A DNA stretch of 64,000 nucleotides. Source: Candidatus Pantoea soli (GTDB taxonomy: Bacteria > Pseudomonadota > Gammaproteobacteria > Enterobacterales > Enterobacteriaceae). The notes under the pieces are model-generated. The model had not been told where the DNA came from, did not search any database, and saw only the letters and a list, made by a program, of their open reading frames with translations. The stretch covers positions 372,001-436,000 of the forward strand of contig NZ_CP032702.1 in the NCBI RefSeq assembly GCF_007833795.1, in the 5' to 3' direction. This document shows, one piece after another, positions 35,309 to 46,429 of the stretch (position 1 is the first letter of the stretch; every line of letters begins with the position of its first letter). A program made the translations under genes and the position numbers.

Positions 35309-35887
35309 TCAGGCCAGAGCGCCATTTTGCCGGCACAGTGCAATCGCCAGCACATCTTCCGCCAGCCGGCGCGCGGTGGCGACATCCTGCACATTCCGCT
35401 TCACCAGCAGCTTGCTCAGGCAGCCTTCGAGGATCAGCTCCAGCTGATCCGCCACCATGGTCGGGTTATCCAGCGCCAGCGCTACCAGAATGTCATGCGT
35501 GAACCGCCATGAGTTGCGTTTCTGCTGTTCCGCCAGCTGGTGTACGGGCTGATCGGGTTGCGGATAGTAACTGCAGGCGGCAATAAACAGGCAGCCGGGA
35601 AAACGGCCTTTGCTGACATATTCAGTCAGCACGTCATAACGCGCCAGCAGCTTCTGTGCGGCGCTGCGTTGTGTATCAAGCTGCACCTGACGCCGCCAGC
35701 TGTCGATCTGCTGCCCGTGATAGCGCAGCGCATCGTAGAGCAGGGCGTCGCGGTCCGGCCAGAATCGCACCAGCTGTTCAGTGCTGAGGCCGGTTTCACC
35801 CGCCAGCTGCGGCAGGGATGTGGTGGCGGCAAGGCCACGCTGTTCGAGCACGTTCAGCGCATGCTCAAGAATCTGTTCACGTTGCAA
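35309..35887 (-). CDS. yjdC: TetR-like regulator YjdC
   Basis: A 192-residue protein matching E. coli YjdC (RFWPDRDALLYDALRYHGQQIDSWRRQ, GCLFIAACSYYP, LELILEGCLSKLLV). The best start is TTG at 35887: it gives the same N-terminus as E. coli (QREQIL against QREDVL) and AGGAG lies six bases before it; the upstream ATG would add an unrelated N-terminus. It ends about 110 bases from tRNA-Phe and lies downstream of dsbD in the same direction. Target genes are not known. Confidence 0.88.
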   Translation of the reverse strand: MQREQILEHALNVLEQRGLAATTSLPQLAGETGLSTEQLVRFWPDRDALLYDALRYHGQQIDSWRRQVQLDTQRSAAQKLLARYDVLTEYVSKGRFPGCLFIAACSYYPQPDQPVHQLAEQQKRNSWRFTHDILVALALDNPTMVADQLELILEGCLSKLLVKRNVQDVATARRLAEDVLAIALCRQNGALA

Positions 35888-35953
35888 GTGACTCTCCTCT
35901 GGAGTGCGGGCCCGTTCGCAGGCGAGCGGGCGGTGTCCTGCCACCAGTGTCGT

Positions 35954-37654
35954 TTAACGCGTCAGTTTGTGCAAATGCGCCTGAAAAGCCGCCGCGTTAA
36001 GGAAACCGGTGACGCGTGAGTCGGGGATTTCACGCCCCTGCGCATCGAAAAACAGGATGGTCGGCAGGCCCAGTACCTGTAAATGCTGCAGCAGGGCGTT
36101 GTCCTGCGCACTGTTGTCTGTCACGTTCGCCTGCAGCAGCTGCACGTTGCTTAGTGCACGGCGCACGCCGCTGTCGCTGAAGGTGTACTTTTCAAACTCT
36201 TTACAGGCGACGCACCAGTCCGCATAGAGATCAACCATGGTGATACGGCCCTGCGCCTGCTGCAGCGCGGTTTCAAGCTGTGCCCGGCTGGCGACAGGGC
36301 TGAACGGCAGCGGGGCGGTGGCGGTGGCCTGCGGGGTCGCCTGGGCAAACGCCCAGTCCTGCAGCGGACGCGCCACCACCAGCGCCGCCGCCAGCATGAC
36401 AATCTGCAGCAGACGCCATCTGCCGCTGGCGCGCAGGCTGAGGCTGAACGCCCAGGCAAAGAATGCCACGCCAAGCAGGCTCCACAGACGCAGCCCCCAG
36501 GTTTCGCCGAGCACCCGCTCCAGCAGAAACACCGGCAGCGCCAGGATGACAAAGCCAAAGCCCTCTTTCACGCTCTGCATCCACGGCCCGCTTTTAGGCA
36601 GCAACCGGTTACCCGACAGCGTCACGGCAATCAGCGGCAGCCCCATACCCACGGCATACAGCCACAGCGTGCCGGCGCCGGCCCACGGGTTCCCGCTTTG
36701 CGCGATATACAGCAGAATGGCGCTGAGCGGCGCGGTGGTGCAGGGTGAGCAGATCAACCCGGCCAGCGCCCCCATCAAAAACACGCCGGGCAGCGAACCG
36801 CCCTGCTGGCGGTTACTCCACAGCGTCAGCCGGGTTTGCACGCTGGCAGGCAGCTGCAGCTGAAACAGCCCGAACATCGACAGCGCCAGCACCACAAACA
36901 GCGCGGAGAGCCCGATAAGCACGTACGGATGCTGCAGAGCCGCCTGGAAACGCAAGCCGGCGGCGGCCACCACCACACCCAGCAGCGTATAGGTCAGCGC
37001 CATGCCCTGCACATACACCAGCGCCAGCATGAACAGGCGACCGGCTGAATAGCGGCGCGAGCCGCCCAGGATCAGGCTGGAGATCAGCGGATACATCGGC
37101 AGGACGCAGGGGGTAAACGCCACGCCGATGCCGAGCAGCAGCGCCCACAGTGGCGAGAAGGGCAGCGGTGTTTTCACCGTGGCCGGTGCAGGAGCGGCAG
37201 GGGCGCTGTGCCGGGCGGCCACCGCACTGAGCGGCACGGAACGCGTCTCAGGGGGATAGCAGAAACCTGCCGCCGCACAGCCCTGATAGGTGACGGTGAG
37301 CGTGGCACCCTGGCTCGCCTGCCGCAGGGTGACGGGCAGCGTCACATTCTGCGGATAGACTTCACTTTTGCCGTAAAACTCATCGTTATGCGGCTGACCC
37401 GGCGGCAGCGCGGGCGGGTCAATCTGCGCGTTTTGCGGCGTGAAGTGAAATTGCTGGCGATAAAGGTAATACCCCTGTTTGACTTTCCACGTCAGCGTGA
37501 GCTGATTGCCCTGCTGACTGAAATCAAACGCAAACGCCTGATCGACCGGGACGAAGCGGCTGGTGGTTTGCGGTGAAAAGAGGCTGGCCTGCGCGGAGCC
37601 GCAAAACAGCAGCGCCAGGCACAGGCTCATCAGACAAGTAAATCGTGCAGCCAT
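35954..37654 (-). CDS. dsbD: Thiol:disulfide interchange protein DsbD
   Basis: A 566-residue inner-membrane protein. A signal peptide (cut near AQAS) leads into the periplasmic domain with cysteines in QGCAAAGFC; then eight membrane helices with one cysteine in FTPCVLPM and another in SPCTTAP; then a thioredoxin-like domain with the active site CVAC ([13 protein letters not shown]). It moves electrons from thioredoxin in the cytoplasm to DsbC, DsbG and CcmG. In E. coli cutA lies between dcuA and dsbD; here only 84 bases separate them and cutA is missing. Confidence 0.95.
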   Translation of the reverse strand: MAARFTCLMSLCLALLFCGSAQASLFSPQTTSRFVPVDQAFAFDFSQQGNQLTLTWKVKQGYYLYRQQFHFTPQNAQIDPPALPPGQPHNDEFYGKSEVYPQNVTLPVTLRQASQGATLTVTYQGCAAAGFCYPPETRSVPLSAVAARHSAPAAPAPATVKTPLPFSPLWALLLGIGVAFTPCVLPMYPLISSLILGGSRRYSAGRLFMLALVYVQGMALTYTLLGVVVAAAGLRFQAALQHPYVLIGLSALFVVLALSMFGLFQLQLPASVQTRLTLWSNRQQGGSLPGVFLMGALAGLICSPCTTAPLSAILLYIAQSGNPWAGAGTLWLYAVGMGLPLIAVTLSGNRLLPKSGPWMQSVKEGFGFVILALPVFLLERVLGETWGLRLWSLLGVAFFAWAFSLSLRASGRWRLLQIVMLAAALVVARPLQDWAFAQATPQATATAPLPFSPVASRAQLETALQQAQGRITMVDLYADWCVACKEFEKYTFSDSGVRRALSNVQLLQANVTDNSAQDNALLQHLQVLGLPTILFFDAQGREIPDSRVTGFLNAAAFQAHLHKLTR

Positions 37655-37738
37655 GACAAATTAATCAGCTCCGGTGGCGAAGAAGCCGCGATGATAGCAC
37701 GGCCGCTGCGCCACGAGGGTTTTCAGGATGTAACGGCG

Positions 37739-39040
37739 TTACAGTATCAGGCTGCCAAACAGGAAGCCGAACGCCACGGAAAAGACAATGGACAGTACGC
37801 CGGGAATGATAAAGGAGTGGTTGAAGACATATTTACCAATGCGCGTCGATCCGGTGTCATCCATCTCTACGGCGGCCAACAGCGTAGGGTAAGTGGGCAG
37901 CACAAACAGGGCGGAGACCGCAGCAAAAGAGGCGACTGCCGCCAGCGGCGAAACGCCCAGCATCAGCGCCGCCGGCATCAGGGCTTTGGTGGTCGCGGCC
38001 TGCGAGTAGAGCAGGGTAGCGGCAAAAAACAGGATCAGCGCCAGCAGCCACGGTGAGTGCTGCAGCATGTCGCCTGCCAGCGCCTGAATCTCACTCAGGT
38101 GCGCTTTGACAAAGGTATCCCCCAGCCAGGCGACGCCCATCACGCAGATGCAGGCACTCATGCCGGATTTAAAGGTGCTGGCGCTGAGGATCTCACCGGT
38201 ATCAATGTTGCAGGTCAGACAGATGAGCGTGGCCACCGTCAGCATAAATACCACTATCGCCTCGTTGCGCGGCAGCAGCGGATGCGGAATTAATCCCACG
38301 CTTTCGCTGATGGCCGTGGCGTAAAACACCACGGCGATAATGCCGATCAGGAACAGCAGCACGGCGCGTCTGGCCCCCGGTTTCACGTGATATACCCGCT
38401 CGCCGCGCAGCGCCACTTCACCTTTCGCCAGCCGCGCCTGATAAACCTCATCCTCACTCAGCTCTTTACCAAGGAAATTGGTGATGAGGGCCGCGCAGAA
38501 CAGGGCGGCCATGGTGGAAGGCAGCGCCACGGCCAGCAGCGCCAGGTAGCTGACGCCGCGCGGTTCAAGAATCGAGGCAAAAAATACCACGGCTGCGGAA
38601 AGCGGGGAGGCGGTAATGGCAATTTGTGAGGCCACCACGGCAATCGACAGAGGGCGGGAAGGGCGAACGCCCTGCTCTTTCGCCACTTCCGCGATCACCG
38701 GCAGGGTGGAAAACGCGGTGTGGCCGGTGCCTGCCAGCAGCGTCATCACGTAGGTCACCAGCGGCGCAAGAAAGGTTACATAGCGGGGATGTCGGCGCAG
38801 CAGTCGTTCCGCCAGGCTGACCAGATAGTCCATGCCGCCCGCTACCTGCATGGCGGCAATCGCGGCAATCACCGCCATAATGATTTCAATGACATCGAAC
38901 GGGATTGCCCCCGGCTTCATGCCGCACACCAGTGCCAGCACCAGCACGCCCAGGCCTCCGGCAAAGCCGATGCCGATACCGCCCAGCCGCGCACCCAGCC
39001 AGATCGCCAGCAGTACTACGCTTAATTCTGTGATTACCAT
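37739..39040 (-). CDS. dcuA: C4-dicarboxylate transporter DcuA
   Basis: A 433-residue inner-membrane protein, the E. coli DcuA length. Typical stretches are GARLGGIGIGFAGGLGVLVL, IIMAVIAAIAAMQVAGG, STFKSGMSACICVMGVAWLGDTF, and LPTYPTLLAAVEMDDTGSTRIGKYVFNHSF. It exchanges aspartate, fumarate and succinate. The ATG at 39040 follows GGAGG by nine bases. It lies downstream of aspA, which makes fumarate from aspartate; the pair works together in aspartate use. Confidence 0.92.
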   Translation of the reverse strand: MVITELSVVLLAIWLGARLGGIGIGFAGGLGVLVLALVCGMKPGAIPFDVIEIIMAVIAAIAAMQVAGGMDYLVSLAERLLRRHPRYVTFLAPLVTYVMTLLAGTGHTAFSTLPVIAEVAKEQGVRPSRPLSIAVVASQIAITASPLSAAVVFFASILEPRGVSYLALLAVALPSTMAALFCAALITNFLGKELSEDEVYQARLAKGEVALRGERVYHVKPGARRAVLLFLIGIIAVVFYATAISESVGLIPHPLLPRNEAIVVFMLTVATLICLTCNIDTGEILSASTFKSGMSACICVMGVAWLGDTFVKAHLSEIQALAGDMLQHSPWLLALILFFAATLLYSQAATTKALMPAALMLGVSPLAAVASFAAVSALFVLPTYPTLLAAVEMDDTGSTRIGKYVFNHSFIIPGVLSIVFSVAFGFLFGSLIL

Positions 39041-39092
39041 GTGTTGTCGCCTCCGGCCCGGCATGATGCGGCCCTGAATGTTGTCGTCGCGT

Positions 39093-39130
39093 CCAAAAAA
39101 AAGCACGCCGTACAGAGTATACAGGCGTGC
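39093..39130 (-). terminator. Terminator of aspA
   Basis: On the minus strand GCACGCC and GGCGTGC arms, with extra inner pairing, followed by eight T. It limits read-through into dcuA. Confidence 0.85.
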
Positions 39131-39155
39131 CTGAGACGACTTGATCCGAAGCGTA

Positions 39156-40592
39156 TTACTGTTCGTTTTCGTCGGTATAACGTTTCGCTTTGTATTCCGG
39201 ATGCATCAGGTTCTGAATCGAGAAGATATCGTCCAGTTCCGTTTCCGTTAGCAGGCCACGTTCCAGCACCACTTCGCGCACGCTTTTGCCGGTCTCCGCA
39301 CAGATCTTCCCGACGATATCGCCATTGTGGTGGCCGATGTACGGGTTGAGATAGGTGACGATACCGATGGAATTGAAGACGTAGGCTTCACAGACGGCTT
39401 TGTTAGCGGTGATGCCATTAACGCATTTTTCCAGCAGGTTGTAGCAGGCGTTGGTGAGGATGCTGATGGATTCAAACAGCGCCTGGCCAATGACCGGCTC
39501 CATCACGTTCAGCTGCAGCTGGCCCGCTTCAGAGGCCATGGTCACGGTGGTATCGTTACCGATGACTTTAAAGCACACCTGGTTCACCACTTCCGGCACC
39601 ACCGGGTTGACTTTGGCTGGCATGATTGAAGAGCCTGCCTGCAGTTCCGGCAGGTTGATTTCGTTCAGGCCGGCGCGCGGACCGGAAGAGAGCAGGCGCA
39701 GGTCGTTACAGATTTTCGACAGCTTCACCGCCAGACGCTTGAGCGCAGAGTGCACCATGACGTAGGCCCCGCAGTCTGAAGTGGCTTCGATCAGATCTTC
39801 TGCAGGCACCACCGGCAGATTACTGACTTCTGCCAGGCGCTGCACCGCCAGCTGCTGATAGCCGTCCGGCGTATTGAGACGTGTCCCGATGGCCGTTGCG
39901 CCAAGGTTCACTTCCAGCAGCAGCTCTGCGGTGCGCAGAATGTTGCGGGTCTCTTCGTTCAGCAGCACGTTAAATGCGTGGAACTCCTGGCCCAGCGACA
40001 TAGGCACGGCATCCTGCAGCTGGGTACGGCCCATCTTGAGGATGTTTTCAAACTCCACCGCTTTGCGCTGGAAACCTTCACTCAGCTGCGCAATCGCATC
40101 CAGCAGTTTCAGGATCGAGGCGTAAACGGCGATACGGAAGCCGGTAGGATAAGCGTCGTTGGTTGACTGACACTTATTCACGTGATCGTTCGGATTGAGA
40201 TACTGGTATTCACCTTTCTGGTGGCCCATCAGCTCCAGACCGATGTTCGCCAGCACTTCGTTGGTGTTCATGTTGACCGAGGTCCCCGCGCCGCCCTGAT
40301 AGACGTCAACCGGGAACTGATCCATGCATTTACCGTTATTCAGCACTTCGTCACAGGCCTGAATAATGGTGTTCGCGATGTTACGCGGAATAGTCTGCAG
40401 CTCTTTGTTGGCGAGCGCGGCGGCTTTTTTCACCATCACCATGCCGCGGACAAATTCAGGAATGTCACTGATTTTGTTGTTACTGATATAGAAGTTTTCA
40501 ATCGCACGCAGAGTATGAACACCGTAGTAAGCATCAGCCGGAACTTCGCGCATGCCTAACAGGTCTTCTTCGATACGAATGTTGTTCGCCAT
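39156..40592 (-). CDS. aspA: Aspartate ammonia-lyase
   Basis: A 478-residue protein of the aspartase/fumarase superfamily. The signature [11 protein letters not shown] is visible near residue 317; the N-terminus [26 protein letters not shown] is typical of AspA. It converts aspartate to fumarate and ammonia. The upstream region holds a CRP site, in line with known catabolite control of aspA. Confidence 0.96.
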   Translation of the reverse strand: MANNIRIEEDLLGMREVPADAYYGVHTLRAIENFYISNNKISDIPEFVRGMVMVKKAAALANKELQTIPRNIANTIIQACDEVLNNGKCMDQFPVDVYQGGAGTSVNMNTNEVLANIGLELMGHQKGEYQYLNPNDHVNKCQSTNDAYPTGFRIAVYASILKLLDAIAQLSEGFQRKAVEFENILKMGRTQLQDAVPMSLGQEFHAFNVLLNEETRNILRTAELLLEVNLGATAIGTRLNTPDGYQQLAVQRLAEVSNLPVVPAEDLIEATSDCGAYVMVHSALKRLAVKLSKICNDLRLLSSGPRAGLNEINLPELQAGSSIMPAKVNPVVPEVVNQVCFKVIGNDTTVTMASEAGQLQLNVMEPVIGQALFESISILTNACYNLLEKCVNGITANKAVCEAYVFNSIGIVTYLNPYIGHHNGDIVGKICAETGKSVREVVLERGLLTETELDDIFSIQNLMHPEYKAKRYTDENEQ

Positions 40593-40970
40593 GATTACCT
40601 TCTTATTATTTCTGTCAGGTGACCGCCGGGCCGGCCGGGATGGACGGACGGCGAATAACCTGCAGGTGAAGCAATTATATTGTCGTGGAATACCAGTGCC
40701 GACATTTTATCCATCTTCGGGCTGGCGGGCACGATCATATTCTGTTGTTACAAAATTGTTTGTGCACAGATCACTTTACGGGCATTTGCTGACCCTGCGC
40801 TAATAACGATATGTGATGTGCTTCGCATTTTTAAGTCAGCCGGAAAAATTTAGCGTTGCAGGTTGAATTTACCTCGCCTGATGACCATCTCATTCATTAC
40901 GGTCCCTGTTGACCTGACGATTTTTGCCGCTGCGCAGGCTGCGGGGCGGCCCAACACACAGGAGATATCG
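40593..40970. promoter_or_regulatory. aspA/fxsA divergent control region
   Basis: About 380 bases that hold the promoters of aspA (minus) and fxsA (plus). Beside the CRP site at 40812-40827, a second partial match (TGTGC...TCAC) lies at about 40760-40775. No other gene was seen. Confidence 0.55.
40812..40827. promoter_or_regulatory. CRP site between aspA and fxsA
   Basis: TGTGATGTGCTTCGCA matches nine of ten conserved positions of the CRP consensus. It could serve aspA, fxsA or both. Confidence 0.6.
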
Positions 40971-41423
40971 GTGCGCTGGTTACCGTTTGTGATTTTTTTT
41001 ATTCTCGCCTGGATTGAGATCTCAATTTTCATTCAGGTGGCGCATGCGCTGGGCGTGCTGCTGACCATGCTGCTGGTGATTTTCACCTCCTGCATTGGCG
41101 TATCGCTGGTGAAAAACCAGGGAATGAAAAACTTTATGCTGATGCAGGAGAAGCTGGCGCGTAACGAAAGCCCGGCGGCAGAGATGATCAAAAGCGTGTC
41201 GCTGATCATCGCCGGCTTTCTGCTGCTGCTGCCCGGCTTCTTTACTGACTTCCTTGGCCTGCTGCTGCTGCTGCCGCCGGTGCAGAAGCACCTGACGCTA
41301 AAGCTGATGCCGCACCTGCGCGTCTGGCGCGGCCCGGGCCAGGGGCCGGACAGCGGCTATACCATGGATGGCGAGTTTGAACGTAAAGATCAGGACCGCA
41401 TTGGTCACGATAAAGATCGCTAA
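40971..41423 (+). CDS. fxsA: Membrane protein FxsA
   Basis: A 150-residue inner-membrane protein matching E. coli FxsA (RWLPFVIFFILAWIEISIFIQVAH, SLIIAGFLLLLPGFFTDFLGLLLLLPP). The start is GTG at 40971: GGAG lies six bases before it and the alignment with E. coli begins there; an upstream ATG is not supported. Overproduction of FxsA reduces exclusion of phage T7 in F-carrying E. coli. It lies between aspA and groES as in E. coli. Confidence 0.92.
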   Translation: MRWLPFVIFFILAWIEISIFIQVAHALGVLLTMLLVIFTSCIGVSLVKNQGMKNFMLMQEKLARNESPAAEMIKSVSLIIAGFLLLLPGFFTDFLGLLLLLPPVQKHLTLKLMPHLRVWRGPGQGPDSGYTMDGEFERKDQDRIGHDKDR

Positions 41424-41431
41424 TCCCCACC

Positions 41432-41466
41432 AGCCAGAGCTGCGCAGCGCGCCTCTGGCTTTTTCT
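41432..41466 (+). terminator. Terminator of fxsA
   Basis: AGCCAGAG and CTCTGGCT arms around a GC-rich loop, followed by TTTTTCTTTTT. Confidence 0.85.
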
Positions 41467-41546
41467 TTTTCTCCTCTTTTTCCCGGCGGGTGCTGCGCTG
41501 ACTTTTTCGCCAGTCGTTGCAGAAATGAAAATTTTTTATTTTTTTA

Positions 41547-41576
41547 CCCTTGAAAGCCTTTTTTCTGCCCCTATCT
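41547..41576 (+). promoter_or_regulatory. Heat-shock (sigma-32) promoter of groESL
   Basis: CCCTTGAAA and CCCCTATCT with a 12-base spacer, nearly the sigma-32 consensus (CTTGAAA and CCCCATnT). It is about 85 bases before groES. Confidence 0.9.
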
Positions 41577-41660
41577 CTTCCACCACGAGGCCGGAAGCCC
41601 TGCAGCCCGGCGTTCAACCCAAAAACTGAATGATTGGACTTCTCAAAGGAGAGCTATCAA

Positions 41661-41954
41661 ATGAAAATTCGTCCGTTGCACGATCGCGTTATCGTCAAGC
41701 GTAAAGAAGTTGAAGCCAAATCTGCTGGCGGTATCGTTCTGACCGGCTCGGCAGCAGGCAAATCAACCCGCGGTGAAGTGCTGGCTGTGGGCCATGGCCG
41801 CATCCTGGAAAACGGCGACGTGAAACCGCTGGACGTGAAAGTGGGTGATCTGGTGATTTTCAACGAAGGCTACGGTGCCAAGACGGAGAAAATCGACAAC
41901 GAAGAAGTTCTGATCATCTCTGAAAGCGACATTCTGGCGATTGTTGAAGCGTAA
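41661..41954 (+). CDS. groES: Co-chaperonin GroES
   Basis: A 97-residue protein matching E. coli GroES ([20 protein letters not shown], the mobile loop [13 protein letters not shown], and [25 protein letters not shown]). It caps GroEL during protein folding. GGAG lies upstream of the ATG. It is cotranscribed with groEL, 46 bases apart. Confidence 0.98.
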   Translation: MKIRPLHDRVIVKRKEVEAKSAGGIVLTGSAAGKSTRGEVLAVGHGRILENGDVKPLDVKVGDLVIFNEGYGAKTEKIDNEEVLIISESDILAIVEA

Positions 41955-41988
41955 TTTACGCGTAATTCACTGAACGAAACGAATTTAA

Positions 41989-43656
<1,668 letters not shown>

Positions 43657-43683
43657 TTGCCCTGAACGCAACGTTCGCTGATA

Positions 43684-43715
43684 AACCCCCGATCGGAAAC
43701 GGTCGGGGGTTTTTC
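43684..43715 (+). terminator. Terminator of groESL
   Basis: AACCCCCGA and TCGGGGGTT stem with a T-rich tail. Confidence 0.9.
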
Positions 43716-43851
43716 TTTTGGCGGCGAACAGGGTATAAGTAAGGGCGCAATACTTCGGCTTTGCGGGCTCAGGGCAATGAATGTTCAGAAAAAATGTGCG
43801 TTTTGCTGCTACGCTGCTGCCCGATACTGATGATAATAAATGGGGATTATA

Positions 43852-44199
43852 ATGCGGATTAACCTCTTGCCCGGACTGGCGGTTGGCGTTTTGCTGCTGG
43901 CGGGCTGTAGCTCTTCCAACCAGCTCAGTGCGGCTGGCGAACGTGTCACCTTTGTTGATCAACAGCCAGGCAGTCAGTGCCAGCTGCTGGGTAACGTGAC
44001 CGGTTCGCAGAGCAACTGGCTGAGCGGTTCTGGCGGTGAAGGCAGTTCACTGCGCGGCGCAGCCAACGACCTGCGCAACCGCGCGGCGGAAATGGGCGGT
44101 AATGTAATTTACGGCGCCACCAGTCCAACACAAAATCTGCTCTCTGCCTTTGCCCCGCTGGACAGCAAAATGTCAGGTCAGGTTTATAAGTGTCCGTAA
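43852..44199 (+). CDS. yjeI: DUF4156 lipoprotein YjeI
   Basis: A 115-residue lipoprotein. The signal peptide ends in the lipobox LLAGC; the mature part (ERVTFVDQQPGSQCQLLGNVTG and AEMGGNVIYGAT) matches the YjeI/DUF4156 family. Two further cysteines are in the mature part. The ATG at 43852 is preferred over the one four codons earlier because GGGGAT lies just before it. It is located after groEL as in E. coli. Function unknown. Confidence 0.88.
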   Translation: MRINLLPGLAVGVLLLAGCSSSNQLSAAGERVTFVDQQPGSQCQLLGNVTGSQSNWLSGSGGEGSSLRGAANDLRNRAAEMGGNVIYGATSPTQNLLSAFAPLDSKMSGQVYKCP

Positions 44200-44212
44200 C
44201 GGCACAGCAGCA

Positions 44213-44242
44213 ATAAAAAAAGCCGCCGATGCGGCTTTTTTT
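44213..44242. terminator. Bidirectional terminator after yjeI
   Basis: AAAAGCCGC and GCGGCTTTT around CGAT, with A and T tracts on either side, so it can end yjeI and epmB transcripts. Confidence 0.85.
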
Positions 44243-44352
44243 ACGGGCGCGCCACAGGCTCAGCGCTGTAAAGCACACGCCCGCGGCAGGCCGCCCGGAA
44301 ACGGATAGAACATACCGTGCGGCCGGCAGCAACCGCAGCGCAGGAGGCGGGC

Positions 44353-45381
44353 TTATGCCTGGCGAAGCTGCAAATCCAGCGGCGTCTTGCTAGGCTCACC
44401 ACCAATCTCACGCGCCAGCTTAGGCACCATATAGCCTGACACCTGGGTCAGCAGCTGGCGCACCAGCGCGCGCGCTTCGTCATCTGCTACATAGAAATGC
44501 GCCGCACCCTGCACCTTATCCAGCACATGCAGATAGTAGGGCAGGATACCGGCGTCAAACAGCGCATTGCTGAGTTCGGCCAGCGTCTGCGCGTTGTCGT
44601 TCACGCCACGCAGCAGCACACTCTGGTTCAGCAGCGTGACGCCAGCGTGCTTCAGCTGCTGCATGCGTAACCGCAGCGCGTCATCAATTTCCTGCGCGTG
44701 GTTAATATGCGTGACCAGCAGCACCTGCAGGCGCGTCTCTGCCAGCAGCCGGCACAGTTCATTGGTGATACGGGCCGGAATCACCACCGGCAGGCGGCTG
44801 TGGATCCGCAGGCGCTTCAGATGCGGAATCGTTGCCAGCGCGTCCACCAGCCATGCCAGCTCGTGATCTTTCGCCATCAGCGGATCGCCGCCGGAGAGGA
44901 TGATCTCATCCAGCTCCGGATGGGCGGCGATGTAATCCAGCGCTACCTGCCAGCTTCGCTTGTTGCCGGGGTTATCCTGATAGGGAAAGTGGCGGCGGAA
45001 GCAGTAGCGGCAGTTGACCGCGCAGCCGCCTTTAACCAGCAGCAGCGCGCGATTCCGGTACTTGTGCAGTAAGCCCGGCACCACGCTGCTCTGCTCATCC
45101 AGCGGATCGGTGCTGTAACCCGGCGCGTCCACAAACTCCTGCTGGCTGGTTAATACTTGTAGCAGCAGCGGATCCTGCGCGTTCCCTGGCTGCATGCGCT
45201 GGATAAAGGCGCGCGGTACGCGCAGCGCGAAAAGGCGGCGTGCGTCATGGCCTGCCGCTAATCCGGCATGATTTTCGAGGGCTAAAAGTTGCAGTAATTC
45301 AGTGGGATCGGTGACAACATCAGCAAGTTGCTGCAACCAATCTTCTCTGACGGGGGAATTTAGGGTTACAATGTGTGCCAT
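44353..45381 (-). CDS. epmB: EF-P lysine 2,3-aminomutase EpmB
   Basis: A 342-residue radical-SAM enzyme matching E. coli EpmB: cluster motif CAVNCRYC, GGDPLMAKDHEL, and the C-terminal VPKLAREIGGEPSKTPLDLQLRQ. It turns alpha-lysine into beta-lysine for EF-P modification. It is divergent from efp across only 40 bases, so the promoters of the two genes overlap each other or the coding regions. Confidence 0.96.
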   Translation of the reverse strand: MAHIVTLNSPVREDWLQQLADVVTDPTELLQLLALENHAGLAAGHDARRLFALRVPRAFIQRMQPGNAQDPLLLQVLTSQQEFVDAPGYSTDPLDEQSSVVPGLLHKYRNRALLLVKGGCAVNCRYCFRRHFPYQDNPGNKRSWQVALDYIAAHPELDEIILSGGDPLMAKDHELAWLVDALATIPHLKRLRIHSRLPVVIPARITNELCRLLAETRLQVLLVTHINHAQEIDDALRLRMQQLKHAGVTLLNQSVLLRGVNDNAQTLAELSNALFDAGILPYYLHVLDKVQGAAHFYVADDEARALVRQLLTQVSGYMVPKLAREIGGEPSKTPLDLQLRQA

Positions 45382-45421
45382 TTTTTTGGCTATTACCAGT
45401 TAATATCTACAGAGGGCCTTT

Positions 45422-45988
45422 ATGGCGACTTATCTTAGCAACGATTTTCGTGCCGGTCTTAAAATCATGTTCGAAGGCGAACCGTACGCCATCGAATCCA
45501 GTGAATTCGTTAAACCGGGTAAAGGCCAGGCGTTTGCACGTGTCAAAATGCGTCGTCTGCTGACCGGCTCACGCGTTGAAAAAACCTTCAAATCCACTGA
45601 CTCTGCCGAAGGCGCAGACGTCCGTGATATGACGCTGCAGTACTCTTACAACGACGGCGACTTCTTCTACTTCATGCACCCTGAGACTTTCGAACAGTAT
45701 CAGGTTGAAGCGAAGGTGCTGGATGACGTGACCAAGTGGCTGCAGGACAACGCGGAGTGTATCGTAACCCTGTGGAACGATAAACCTATCGCTGTACAGC
45801 CACCGAACTTCATCGAAGCAGAAATCACCGAAACCGATCCTGGCCTGAAAGGTGATACTGCCGGTACCGGCGGTAAGCCAGCTACGCTGTCTACCGGCGC
45901 GGTCATCAAAGTGCCACTTTTCGTCCAGATTGGTGAAGTGGTTAAAGTAGATACCCGCTCTGGCGAATACGTTTCCCGCGTAAAATAA
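45422..45988 (+). CDS. efp: Elongation factor P
   Basis: A 188-residue protein: [21 protein letters not shown] at the start and Lys34 in VKPGKGQA, the residue modified with beta-lysine. EF-P lets the ribosome pass through runs of proline. Its modifying enzymes EpmB and EpmA are encoded on either side, which keeps the whole module within 3.1 kb. Confidence 0.98.
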   Translation: MATYLSNDFRAGLKIMFEGEPYAIESSEFVKPGKGQAFARVKMRRLLTGSRVEKTFKSTDSAEGADVRDMTLQYSYNDGDFFYFMHPETFEQYQVEAKVLDDVTKWLQDNAECIVTLWNDKPIAVQPPNFIEAEITETDPGLKGDTAGTGGKPATLSTGAVIKVPLFVQIGEVVKVDTRSGEYVSRVK

Positions 45989-45999
45989 TTGCCACATCA

Positions 46000-46025
46000 G
46001 GCGCATCAGTGATGCGCCTTTTTTC
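46000..46025 (+). terminator. Terminator of efp
   Basis: GGCGCATC and GATGCGCC around a 3-nt loop, followed by six or more T. Confidence 0.9.
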
Positions 46026-46135
46026 TCTCTGCTTTTTGCCCGCCGTCTCTTTTTTAGCACCCGCCTCCGCAGCATGATGGATTAAGACTATGCTTTAAAG
46101 GTTGTACTTTTACTGCAACCAACAAGGATATGGCT

Positions 46136-46270
46136 ATGTTAAAGAAAAGTATTGTCGCAATCTTCTCGGTACTGGTGCTTTCCTCGCTGCTTTCTGCCTG
46201 TAACACCACGCGTGGTGTAGGCGAAGATGTGCAGGCGGGCGGCAAGGCAATTCAGCGCAGCGCGCAGTAA
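46136..46270 (+). CDS. ecnB: Entericidin lipoprotein
   Basis: A 44-residue lipoprotein of the entericidin family: positively charged start MLKKS, hydrophobic stretch, lipobox SLLSAC, then [22 protein letters not shown], which is the family pattern. In E. coli EcnB is a bacteriolytic lipoprotein counteracted by EcnA, and the genes lie after efp. Only one copy is present here. The second ATG (46136) is the better start because AAGGA lies seven bases before it. Confidence 0.88.
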   Translation: MLKKSIVAIFSVLVLSSLLSACNTTRGVGEDVQAGGKAIQRSAQ

Positions 46271-46276
46271 CTCAAA

Positions 46277-46309
46277 CCGGTACGAAACGCGCTTTCGTAC
46301 CGGCTTTTT
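46277..46309 (+). terminator. Terminator of the entericidin gene
   Basis: An 11-bp perfect stem CCGGTACGAAA / TTTCGTACCGG with a 5-nt loop and a T-tract. Confidence 0.9.
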
Positions 46310-46429
46310 CCTTTCGTCATTCTGCTTTCCCGCCTGCTGCTGTCACCGCTGCCGCGCGTGCCGTGCCGTTGTTTGCCGTCGCCAATACGGGTAGACTTCC
46401 ACCCCTTATCTGTATAAGGAGTCATCACC

